Positions 21,701-31,478 of a stretch of 60,262 nucleotides of DNA are shown here, piece by piece. The DNA comes from Chlamydomonas sphaeroides (taxonomy: Eukaryota > Chlorophyta > Chlorophyceae > Chlamydomonadales > Chlamydomonadaceae): positions 45,402 through 105,663 of the forward strand of contig BDDC01000124.1 of the NCBI GenBank assembly GCA_001662425.1. The letters run 5' to 3'. Every line of letters begins with the position of its first letter. The first letter of the stretch is position 1. A model generated the notes under the pieces. The model was given only the letters and a program-made list of their open reading frames with translations, searched no databases and was not told the DNA's origin. The position numbers were made by a program, and so were the translations under genes.

Positions 21701-24700
21701 GAGCGCTGCCGCAGCGGGTGCCGCGGAGGGCGGGGCTGCTGTGTGAGCTCCTCTGCCTGGCCCTACGCCGCGCCCCTGTCTCCCAGCGCCCACCTCCACG
21801 AAGTGCAGCGCTGCCACGATGTTGGGGTGCCTGGGGGGCCGGGGAAAGGGAGAGGGCGAGAGGGAGGGCGGGGTAGTGGGGAGGGGGCGTAGAAGGGCGT
21901 GGAGGGGCCCGTCCCTGTCCGCTGGCCAACCCAATCCCCCCTGCCGATCTGTCCTCCATACCCTCAACACACCCCGCCCTCCCACCTCAGCGTCTGGCTG
22001 AGCAGCACCTCGTTGTGCACTGCGCGGCACAGCTCGGCGCCGTACTGCAGCACCTTGACCGCCACGGCACGGCCGCACCAGGTGCCTGGAGGGCGAGGGT
22101 GGGAGGTCAGGAGGGGGGCGGGTCGAGGGGCGGTGGGACGACGCTCGGCGCTCGGCTGCGGGCAGAGCAGGGACCACAGCCACAGCAGGCGGCAGCGGCC
22201 GGGAGCTGGCAACGGGGCTCTACAGGGCTCCAAGACCCTCGGTGTCCCAGCCGCTCGTGTCAGAGCCCCTCGTGTCCCAGCCGCTCGTGTCAGAGCCCCC
22301 CAGGTCCAAAACCCCCAAGCGCACCTCGGTATACCTGCGGGCGCGCGCGGCAGGGGTCGGGGTGGGGTGCTGGTCAGCGGCTGGAGGGCGCGCGCACGGA
22401 CTGCTACTCACACGCAGACCGCCCACCCCAGGCAACAGCACGTGGCCCACAGCCCCTGCTGCAGCGGACGGCCAGCCGCGTCCGTAGCTGCCGCATCCCT
22501 GCCCCTCGCCAGGCAACCGGACCCGCAGCGTAGGCCCTGCCGCCCACCTTGCCTCTAACCCTTAACGCGGTGGGAGAGACTCAGTGTAACCCCATGCATG
22601 TAACTCCCTACAAAAAGCCCACCTTGCCGAAGCTGCCGCTGCCCAAGGGCGACATGAGCTCTGCGGGGGCCGGCAGGCAGCCACATGTCGGCAGAGCGGC
22701 AGGGTGTGGCGGGGCTAGACTGCCGCTGAAACGCCGGTCAACCGGGAACCGAGCCCGCCGTCCTTCTCCTCGGTCCCCACAGTCCTTGACACGGTGACCG
22801 TGACTCGCTGCAAGCCACGCCCCCATGTGCCCCCGTGCTGTGAGGGAGCGTGTCCTTGACATTCCGTGGCAGTTACCGTTACTCACCTACGGTGACTCCC
22901 GCCACCGTGAAGGCCGCCAGCGGCGTCAGCGGCTGGCTGCCGCTGGCTCGACCGCTGCCTCCGGCGGCGCCAGCGGGCGTCCGGGCGGCGGCGCCGCTGG
23001 CTCCGCTGCCTCCGCTGGAGATGCTGAGCGGCTGCGGCAGCCTCAGCTCCCTTGCCGACGGATGCGGTGCTGGCAGCCGGTGCGGCACGCCCGACGGCAC
23101 GTCGGCCAGCGCCACCGCGGCGGCGGCGATGGTCACGGGCTGCGGCGCCGCCAGCACCTTCCGCGGCGTGCCCACGGCGTTGGCTCCGGCGAGCTCCGCC
23201 ATGCTGCCGTCGCTGGGGGCGGCAACGGGAGCAGCAGGGCGCTCGGGGGCGGGGAGCGCGTGGGCCGCAGCGCGCCCTTCGAACGAGCTGGCCCAAGCCC
23301 AGCGCAGCCGGGAGTCGTGCGGGAACATGTCCGGCGCGCAGGCCCACAGCTGCCGCAGCAGCCGGAACACAGCGCGCAGGTCGGCGCAGGGCAGGGCACC
23401 AAGAACCAGCAGCCCCCGATCCCGGCGCGCCTCCCCGCAGCCGCCGCCGCCGACGCACCTGCGGCCCTGTGCAGTGCTGGTGTTGAGCCCGGAGCCGAAG
23501 CAGCCACCCCGGCTGCCGCAGCCGGCGGCCGCCCCTTCGCCCTCCACGTCGCCGGCCTTGTTGCTAGACAGCGCCAGCGACAGGGTCGGGCTGGCGATGG
23601 TGCTCGGGCCGCCGCCGCCGCCGCCGCCGCCGTCCACGGCCGGCAGCTGGCCGCGCAGCCGCTGGCGCCGCTGGCGCAGCACCACCAGCGCCGCCGCCAC
23701 GGCCACCACCAGCGCCACGGTGCCGCCGGCAGCCGCTGCGGCTGCGCAGGGGGTGCGGCCGCAGCGCAGTGAAGCGGGCAGGGGGCCCAAGGCAGCGGTC
23801 CGTCAGGCGTGCCTTGCGGCAGGGCGGGCCTTGACGGCGATGGTGGCTGAGAGGACGCCGGCTCCCCCGTCCCGATACGGTCCCCACGCCAGGCGGCCCC
23901 CGCGCCGCCATGCGGCCTCACCCGCGATCGCGACCGTGCTGCTGGAGATGCCGCCGCCGGCGCGGGCGGCGGCGCCGGGCGCCGGCGCGCCAGCGTCTTG
24001 GCCGCCGGCGCCCAACAGGATCCAGGTACGGTCCACCTGGTACAGATCGCGGATCTTGTTCCTGGGGAACGAGCGACGCACATTCGCAGCCGCAGCCGGT
24101 GCGACGTGGGTGCAATGTGAGTGGGTAGGTGCGCCACACACCGCCTGGCGACCCCATGGGCGGGCACGCCCCGTCCGGCCTACGGCGTCACGTGCCATGC
24201 CCCTTTCGCCCTTCCTTTCTCTTCCTTTGCCTCCCCATGTCTTCCCCCGCTGCCGCACCGCACGCAGAAGTCGTATCCGTAGCTGCTGCCGCAGCTCTCC
24301 GCCACCGGGTCATCGCACAGGAACATGCAGCCGCTTGCGCCGCCCACGGCGATGGCGTAGCCGCCGCCGCTGCTGTAGCCGGTGATGCCCTGGGCTACCA
24401 GCAGGCCCCTGCCGCGGGGGAGGGCGGGCACACGGGGCCGGAAGGGCAGCGGGAGGGAGCGAGGGAGGTGTACATCAACCTCAGCAGCAGGCAGGACAAA
24501 CGAAGGACGTAGAATAGGAGGTAGGGAAAGGAGGCTCGGGGCGTGCGGGCTCCAGCGCTGCACGCTACGGCTGTGCCGCCGGGGCGCGAGCCGGGGCGCG
24601 CCCCGCGCCGCCCGCCCACCTGCCGCGCACCACCCGCAGCGTGTTGGCGGGCGGGTAGCAGGAGCCCAGCGCCGTGTGGTTGCGGCACCAGGGGCCGCCG

Positions 24701-26831
24701 CCGGTGACGTTGGGCTTGAAGCGCTCGTCGTCGTCGCCCTGCAGCCGCGGCAGCTGCAGAGGGGCAGGGGTGGCGGGCGGGGGCTGGCTGCACTGCCGCA
24801 GACGCGCGGGGCACAGCACGTGCCTGAGCTCGCCCTGCGGCCCCCGGCCCTCACCCCACCGCAGCCCCCTGCCCCCCGCACGGTGCGTGGCCCCCGCTGC
24901 TTCTGCGGCTGCGGCTCGCACGTCGCACCCACAGCGGAGCGCGTGCCGGTGCGGCCTCCCCGCTCCCCGCGCGCAGGCTCGTTTCATGGGCTCAGCCCCC
25001 GGTCCCTGCCTGCGCCCTTAGGTCTCCGCACCCACACACCTGGGTGGTGAGGAGGCGTGATAGTAGGAGCGGCGGCAGGCAGGAAAGGCAGTGGTACACC
25101 ATGTCCACGTATGCCTGGCGGGAGGAGGAGGGGGAGGCGCGCAGGGTTCGTGTCGTGTGCGCTAGGCGAGCACGCATGCACGTCGGCTGGCCACGAATGC
25201 GGCACAGCCGCATGCTACCGGTACCCAGCATAGCAGGGCCGCACACATCGCAGGGCCGCACATACGCACGCTCTTTCCCTGCGCCGCGACCCCGGCAGCG
25301 ATGGCCCCTCGCAGGGGGGGCCCTTTCCCCAGCGCCTGCGCCTCCCTGGGTCAGTACCGGGGGGCGGAGAAATCCCCTGCCCGCCTGGCCGCCCCCCGGC
25401 CGGGCCGCCTCCAGGACTCACCACCTGTGCGCCGGGGCTCTCCGTGAACTGCGGCGTTGCGGGCGTTGGCGGGACACGCAGCGTGTCAGGCCTGGTTTCC
25501 CTCCCGGCCCCTAGCTGCCTCCATGCCCTGCCTCCCACCCTTCCTCACCGCCTCTCTCCCTGCCCACCCCTCGCCAGGTCCACCTCGAAAATCCTAGTCC
25601 CCATCGCCTCGCCCTCCGCCTCCCGCTTCCCCTCCCCTTCCTTCTCTCCCCCGACCCTCTCCACTCCTCCCCTCACCAGGTCCACCTCGAACCCCGCGTT
25701 CTGCCGCACGTTGCGCAGCTCCACCTAAGGAGGGCCGAGGGTTAGGAGCAGGGGCCGCCACAAGGGGGGTGGGCCGCTGTTGCGCAACTGCCAGCACGCC
25801 CCGAGCGGCAGCAGGGGTCGCGGCAGCCGAGGCACCCGGCATCGTGATTCCCCTCCCAGACCTGCCCCGGCCGGCGCCTTCGTAGGAGCCGCCGCTGCAC
25901 CCGACATCGGGGAGCGGCGGCTGCAGGAGAACCCGGGCAGCCCACACGCGAGCCTCTCCCTGTCTCTCCCACGCATGGGCCCCCCACCCGAGAGAAGATG
26001 AAGGTGGTCCCCGGCGTCAGCGACACCTTCCGCTCAAGGAAGGACAGGTCCAAGATCTGTACGACATGGTACGGCGGTTGGGGCAGGGCGGGTAGGGGCT
26101 ATCAGCAGGTTGCGGCGGTTGGAGCCACCAGGGACGGGGATGCGCCTCAAAAAGGTGAGGTCCGCGCTCTGGCCGCACAGGTGCAGGCAGCAGGGCGAGG
26201 TGCAGTGCGGAGCCGGGGCAGAGGAGGAATAAGGTAGCGTGCGGCGGTGGGGGCACGGCGGGGTGGGGCGGGGCTGTGCGGGGGCTGGGGCTGGGGCACG
26301 GTGCTGGCCCCAGGGCGGGGGTGCCGGGCCGCCCGCGGGCGTGCAGCTGGGCGCCTGCGCGCGCGGCACTGACCTGGTACTGGCTTGGGTGGTCCGAGAC
26401 ACCATGGATGACGAAATCAGAGCTGCGCTGGATAGGAAATGTCGGCCAGGCTGGGGGGGGGGAGGGGCGGGGCCGCAAGACGGGTTCAAGCGCGACGGGT
26501 CGCGCCACGGCGCGGCTCAGCTGTTTCAAGCAGGTCCGCAGCCTATATGACCCACAGAACAAGCGCATATATGTGTTGTCTAGCAACACGTGAGCCCCAG
26601 CCATTCCACTGGGAAGCTAGTAGACACATTCATACCTTGTGGCGTCAACCTAAGATCTACCATCAGCCTTACGCCTGGAGCTCCACTCAGCACGGCGCGC
26701 ACGAGCGCACTCTCCTCGTGTATTTCGACGAATGTTGTGAGGTCTTCTGCGCTCGGCGCCCGAGGTTCCCGCAGCGCCCATGATGGGTTTAGAATCAAGA
26801 TGTATACGGCCAAAAGGGCTAGACTAGGCAT
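18767..26831 (-). CDS. Receptor-like protein kinase with secreted ectodomain (TKL type)
   Basis: Twenty phase-consistent exons: 26831-26673, 26427-26374, 26056-25988, 25724-25677, 25448-25422, 25114-25040, 24753-24620, 24408-24259, 24061-23922, 23741-22887, 22660-22623, 22334-22325, 22085-21986, 21830-21794, 21560-20964, 20741-20666, 20318-19981, 19798-19679, 19301-19271, 19083-18767 (1124 aa). It begins with a signal peptide (MPSLALLAVYILILNPSWAL). The ectodomain (to about 285) has paired cysteines and SLTPGTTFIFSR. One membrane span (GGTVALVVAVAAALVVL) is followed by RQRRQR, giving a cytoplasmic kinase. Kinase motifs: GSGSFGKVYRG glycine loop, AVAVKVL lysine, HPNIV, catalytic loop CHGDVKLSNVM, DLG in place of DFG, HLAPEVW, SDIYALGITLWELATGERPW and a terminal RPTA. 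HGD makes it a non-RD kinase. A 199-residue Gly/Ser/Ala insert (exon 15) sits in the N-lobe. The ligand is unknown. The ectodomain exon 1-2 junction is the least certain. Confidence 0.88.
20090..20262 (-). repeat. In-frame GPS and GPSAA coding repeats in the kinase
   Basis: On the minus strand exon 17 of the kinase encodes tandem Gly-Pro-Ser units (9-bp period, near 20097-20127) and Gly-Pro-Ser-Ala-Ala units (15-bp period, near 20200-20262). They form a disordered insert just after the catalytic-loop motif KLSNVM. Confidence 0.75.
21172..21303 (-). repeat. Four QQSSSAG coding repeats
   Basis: Four copies of a segment encoding QQSSSAG, separated by Ala/Gly spacers, lie in exon 15 of the kinase. 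They are in frame and belong to the low-complexity insert of the N-lobe. Confidence 0.8.
21575..21705. repeat. 15-bp tandem repeat in a kinase intron
   Basis: Degenerate tandem units of the type GGCGGCGTGAGGGCA lie in the intron between exons 14 and 15 of the receptor kinase. They have no coding role in the model. Confidence 0.75.
22325..22334 (-). other. 10-nt microexon encoding VYRG of the glycine loop
   Basis: On the minus strand an AG acceptor and a GTGCGC donor bracket GTATACCGAG. Joined to the exons ending GSGSFGK and starting TWCGRAVAVKVL it restores the canonical GSGSFGKVYRGTW loop in exact phase (0 in, 1 out). Without it the loop lacks its valine and the flanking exons are out of frame. 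Confidence 0.8.
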
Positions 26832-27450
26832 GGCCGCATTGGTCGGCTGGTGCTACTGTGAGTTTAGCCGCGTTTGCCACAACGGCGTTAACGGAGACAT
26901 CCTGAGCTGCAGAGTTGTGTGCATGTCGTTCAGCGCTTTGCAGTAGCGTTAGCCCTGCGCTAGACGGATTGGTCACTCCCCGCAATACGACAGCAGCACA
27001 GCGTGCATGAAAGCGCCGAACGCTGACACTCCAAAGTGACTATGTATCGGGCTGAAAGACATTTGCGCCAGTATTGGCACTGGGGTTGCAAAACCGCATT
27101 TATCTGGCTGGGAGGTCGGGCGCCTCCACTCCAGTCAGCCGAGCAGCTGGGAGTCGCGAACAGCAACCAAGCACCGCAAGGCCATGCCAATGCACATATG
27201 AACCTTGAAACTGCGAAAACCCCCTCCCGCTTTATCCCTCAACCTACGCCACGTACCCAACGCGCATCCCCTCACGCCTTGCGCCCACTAACCCCGCCGT
27301 CTTCGCCGCCCGGCGCCGCGCCTTGCAGCCGCTGACTGCGCCTGCGAGGCCTAGCGCGTCACCTTGGCGGCCTCCCCGGCGGCGGCAACGACCCGCCCCG
27401 CTCTCTGCAGCCCCTCGCACCCGGCCGCAGCCGCCTTACAGGCCCGCCGC
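26832..27450. other. Kinase promoter and 3' flank of the Gln-rich gene
   Basis: This region is visibly lower in GC than the genes on either side, as promoters here tend to be. No gene was recognised. On the minus strand a TGTAA at 27440-27436 lies only about 11 nt after the Gln-rich gene stop, which seems too close to be its main polyadenylation signal. Confidence 0.4.
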
Positions 27451-30271
27451 CTAGCCGCGCTTGGCGTTCGCGCCCGCCGCCACTCCCGGCCCCGGGCGCC
27501 CGAGCTGGGGCGGGCCCGGCTGCGAGAAGGACGCCGCCACGGGCCGCATCAGCCCCACGCCCGGCGCCACGCCCGGCTGCGAGAAGGAGCCGGCAGAGGC
27601 CCTAGCGCCGCCGCCCGCCGCTGGCGCCTGCACCATGCCGGCCGGCACCTGCGCGCCCGCTGCCCACGCCTGCGGCTGCTGCTGGTACGGAGGAGGGGGC
27701 GAGTGGGGCGCCTGCGATGGCGAGTGGGCCTGCTGCGGATGCGCCGGGGCGTGGCCGTTGGCGTGGGGGGCCAGCGGGGGCCCATGGGGGCCGTGGCCCG
27801 GCGCCATGCCGCCCGGCGTCATGTGCTGCGGTTGCTGCTGCTGCGGCGGCCGGCCCATGCCCGCCGCCGCCTGCTGCTGCGCCATCATCATCATTTGGTG
27901 CTGCTGCTGCTGTTGCGCCATTACCATTTGCTGCTGCTGCTGCTGCTGCTGGGCTGCCAGGTTGGCCGCCTGCATCTTAGCCAGCAGCGCCGACATGGCC
28001 GCCTCCTGCTTGTGCGGCGGCAGCTGCCGGATGGCCGCGATCGCCGCCGCCGCCTGCTGCTGCTGCGCCGCCTGCTGCGCGGCCGCCGCCTGCGCCGCCG
28101 CCTGCGCGCGCGCCGCGGCCTGCCGCACCGCCTCCTGCTGCCGGCGCGCGGCCTCTGCGGCGGCGGCGCTGGCCTCAAACTGCTGCGCGCTGGGAAGGCC
28201 GCGGTGCGTAATGACGATGTCCATGGTGGCCGGGTCGAAGCGGCCCTCCTGCGGAGGCGGGCAGCGCGAGGCGGCAGGCCGGGAGGTAGGCCGGGGTGGG
28301 CTCTGGGGTGCTGGCGAGCATGGGGCTCCGGCTACGGGCCGGCAGGGGCTCGGGGGACCGAGGCCAGCAGGAACGGGCTCTGGCTGCTGCTACTTCTTGT
28401 AACTTTGGGCGGCTAGGGGAGGGAGGTAGGGTGGTGGTCGGGTACCGCTCTGGAGCGGTGGTGCGCGGGTGAGCGCGGCTGGGAGCTGGCGCGCAGGGTC
28501 CGCAGCTGCTGCTGTGGCTGCTGACGAGCATGAGGATGCGGGGCCCACAGGTACCACGGTGCAGCAGCCACCCACCTCCACCACGTCCTCCAGGTCGGCG
28601 TCCTGCCACCTGCGCCGGCAGCGCACGGCAGCCGCAGACAGACGGGCGGTGGGGCCGCGAGCGAGCACGCACGACAGCGGCAGCTGCAACAGCAGCTGCG
28701 ATAGCTACCTCCACGCCCACGCCCCGCCTGGGCTGGCAGATCGCATCCTGCCGCAGGGCCCTCACACCCTCTGCGGCGGCCCCTGCTGCGCCTGGGCCCT
28801 GGGCCCCCGCTGCTCACGTCAGCTCGAAGGCGGTGGGGTTGCTCCTGCACACCGCCAGCAGCACGGAGCTCAGGTAGTCCCACATGGCCTTGCGGCTGGT
28901 CACTGGGCGGGAGGAGGCAGCGGGCGGGGCACAGGCGGCGAGGCCCGGGGAGGGAGCGGTGAGGCGCGGTGCAGGGCGCGGCTGCCTCGGCCTGCACCGC
29001 CCCTCGCATGCCACGCACCGCCGTAGGTGAAGCCGCACTCGAGGTCATACCTGCGGCAACGGGTGGGAGGGCACGGACGAGGAGGTGGGGGCTCTGGCGG
29101 GCTGCTGCCACAGCTGCTCTGCAAGCGGGCCGGGCTAGGGCCGCTCCGCAAAGCCCCGCGCCCCAGGCCACCCTCGCGGCCTCTGGGTGCACTTGAGATA
29201 TCATACTTGAAGATCTCAAGCTTGTTTGTAGCGTCCCCCTGTGTAAGCGCGACCCAGCGCACTTGTTGGGGTCGGTGGGCAGCACCAGGTTCCACTCGTG
29301 GCGGTTCTGGGCCTTGATCACCTGCAGCCCCGAGGGGGCAAGGCGCGCCAGGGGGCGGCGGCGCAGTGAGCATGTCCGGCGTGGGCCTGGCAGCTGGCAG
29401 GGGCCCCTAGGTGCCCTCCACTGACCTCCACACTGGCTCTACAATAAAAGGCACCCAGGTACAAGGGGTGAGGGCCGCCCCGTCGTGCGTGTGGGGTTCC
29501 GGGCCCACGCTGGGCTCCGGGAGCCACACGCCCGGTACATGGCTGCAAACAGCGCGGGCTCAGCTGCAGGAAAGCTGCTTGGTCTCACACCCCTTGCCGC
29601 TGGCGCTCCGCGGCTGCGGGGTGCTGCGTGCGTGGCTGCGGGGTGCAGCTTCGTGCGGCTCGCAGCGCAGCCCACGGGGGCCGCACACGCCCACGTGGCC
29701 CATGCGCACCAGCACCACGATGCGCCGCTGCCGCGGAGTGCAGCGGTCGCAGGGCCTGTGCCACTCGCGCTACGTTGCTACGACGACGACGCGGCCAAGA
29801 CCCAGCACCGGGCCCTATTGGCCACGGCCCGTCGGGGACGCACCGCCGCGGTGCCCATGTGCACGGGGCCATATGACACGTACAGCTCCGGCGGCGCTAC
29901 GATCTTCTTGGTGTCATGGATGGCCTTGAGGTACGCCTCCTGCATAGGTCGTGTGTGGGAGGTGGGAGCTGAGGTGAGCTGAGCCGTGAGTCAGGCGTGT
30001 GAAGCGCAGGGCGTGTGGGGTATGGCGTGAATTGTGGACGAAGACCCTGCGGCGATGGAACGTAGCAGCCAAGCGGAGGCTGGCGGCGCTGCTGTGGAGC
30101 GCTGGCCCTGTCCCGGGCCTCGCGTGTTGCCTGCCCTCCCGCCCTGAACCTGGAGCCCGTTCCCAAGGCCATGGGCTCACGCCAGGGCTGTAGAAATTGT
30201 TCCGCGCACTGGCGGCGTACCTGGTTGAACTTTTCGGGGTGCACCAACGAGAACTTGAACTTGCCGGGCAT
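27451..30271 (-). CDS. Gln/Ala-rich protein of unknown family
   Basis: Seven phase-consistent exons: 30271-30221, 29939-29844, 29321-29263, 29050-29019, 28902-28818, 28609-28576, 28248-27451 (384 aa). I do not recognise the family. The first 140 residues look globular and non-repetitive: MPGKFKFSLVHPEKFNQ, EAYLKAIHDTKKIVAPPELY, NRHEWNLVLPTDPNKYDLEC, AMWDYLSSVLLAVCRSNP and TWQDADLEDVVEEGRFDP. The remaining 240 are a long Ala/Gln/Arg helix-prone stretch, poly-Gln and Met/Gln runs, then a Pro/Gly/His-rich tail ending in two SFSQPG motifs. Such Gln-rich tails are common in algal transcriptional co-regulators, but nothing here proves a nuclear role. It has no signal peptide or membrane segment. 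It is transcribed in the same direction as the kinase downstream, with 620 bp between them. Confidence 0.75.
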
Positions 30272-31021
30272 CTAGCCGCCGTGTGGTCCCCGAGCAGCTG
30301 CTCCGGTTCTTATTAAAGGTTTCTGGACTATGTGGGAGTGCCAGGCGTTTCTGCACCGGCCAGCACAGTTCGGGAAGGTGGGGTGAGCACGCGGCTGTGT
30401 GTGGCCGTCCGACAGCTCCACGAAGCGCGTGGCGTCCGCGCGTAGGACCTGTATTTGTAAATGCGCACGTGCGAGCCGGGTGGGCTGATCACGGGGCTGC
30501 TGGTTCGTCGGACATCGGACCTAGGGATTCGATTCCACACAACTTCCTCAGCGAGCCCGCACGGCAGCCCTGACTGACCAGCAGCGCTTATACCTTGATA
30601 TCGTAAGCAATTGCTGGATGAGAGCTAGCTATGAAGCAAATGCAGCGACTTGATACTGCCGATATCGGGTGTGTGTTGCAAGGCAGTCGGTAGTGACTAG
30701 CGAGCGAGAGTATGTCGAGAATAACTGTGACGTTGTTCATGTCTATGCTACACGCCATTCACACTTGTCTTCCGTCACCTCCCGCACACGAACCCGCTCG
30801 TCCCGCGAGTCCGCCAGCAGCCCCCGCCTGGACCCCCCTCCGATCGACCCCCCCCCTCTTCCTCGCCGCCGCACACACCACCAAGCCCGCCTCCCCCTCG
30901 CCACAGCAGCCTCCGCGCCGCGGCGCCGACGCTAGCTGCCGCCGTGCTCGGCCCCGTTTGCGGACGGCCGCGCACGGCCGCACCGCCAGCAGCGGCCGCA
31001 GCTCCGCCGTAGCTCCGCCGT

Positions 31022-31236
31022 CTCAAACCTTCCCAGCTGCGCATGGGTGCATGGCTTGCCCCCAAAAGAGGCCACCCAGACTCTCGGGCACACGGGAACA
31101 GCCTGAAACGGCAGGACTGTATCTCCCAGGGGATCTCCCCTGGTATCTCATAACGTACGCCACCGCTAACGCATGCCGCCGCTGCTGCCGCTCAAACTGT
31201 GTCGCGGCTGCTTGCGGCGGCCGCTACCATCCCCTT
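31022..31236. repeat. Dispersed repeat, copy A
   Basis: Its ends match 54789-55004 closely. The left 60 bp contain CAGCTGCGCATGGGTGCATG and CCCCCAAAAGAGGCCA; the right 60 bp contain GCATGCCGCCGCTGCTGCCG followed by TGTGTCGCGGC and TTGCGGCGGCCGCTACCA. The middle is unrelated, although the overall length is almost the same. This suggests a small non-autonomous mobile element whose core has been exchanged or has decayed. Confidence 0.7.
31127..31142. mobile_element. 16-bp palindrome with 8-bp flanking repeats (copy 1)
   Basis: CAGGGGATCTCCCCTG is a perfect palindrome. The 8 bp on its left (GTATCTCC, 31119-31126) and on its right (GTATCTCA, 31143-31150) match at 7 of 8 positions. CAGGG ends with 8-bp target duplications are known for hAT-superfamily transposons. 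Two further examples are in the window. Confidence 0.6.
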
Positions 31237-31478
31237 CGCCGCCTCCGCCGCCCGGCCCACCGCCGCCCGGCCCATCGCCGCCGCCAGGGCGGAAGCAGGC
31301 CGGGCGCTCAGCCCCGAGCAGCTGGGTAACTTCAGGTATAACAAACTGGGAGCGTGGTCATAGTGCAACAATCACCATCCTGGCTGCCGCCCGGGCCCAC
31401 CTCAGTTTCACCTTTTCCCCCCTCAGCTACCGCCATAAGCAGGCAAAACGACGAGCAGCATCGTGCTGAGTTACACCG

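Larger units (their letters stand above)
30272..31478. other. Intergenic region with repeat-like sequence
   Basis: It holds the promoter of the Gln-rich gene at its left end, where local GC falls, and at its right a dispersed repeat and a palindromic micro-insertion described separately. No gene was recognised. A minus-strand TGTAA at 31475-31471 directly follows the phosphatase stop. Confidence 0.4.

Noticed and set aside
20430..21959. The 509-codon minus-strand frame taken as one uninterrupted exon of the kinase
   Set aside because: Only 21560-20964 and 20741-20666 carry kinase-like sequence; the rest is intronic, flanked by good donors and acceptors. Splicing gives the conserved order of kinase motifs.
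27001..27450. Search for tRNA, rRNA or snRNA genes here and in the other intergenic regions
   Set aside because: I saw no cloverleaf-compatible sequence with A and B boxes or other RNA-gene hallmark by eye; without a covariance-model scan I cannot exclude one.
29173..29262. Minus-strand peptide NKLEIFKYDISS next to the Gln-rich gene exon 3
   Set aside because: Including it would need either a 24-bp intron or a frame change. The donor at 29262 with the acceptor at 29051 gives a clean in-phase junction, so I treat this stretch as intron.
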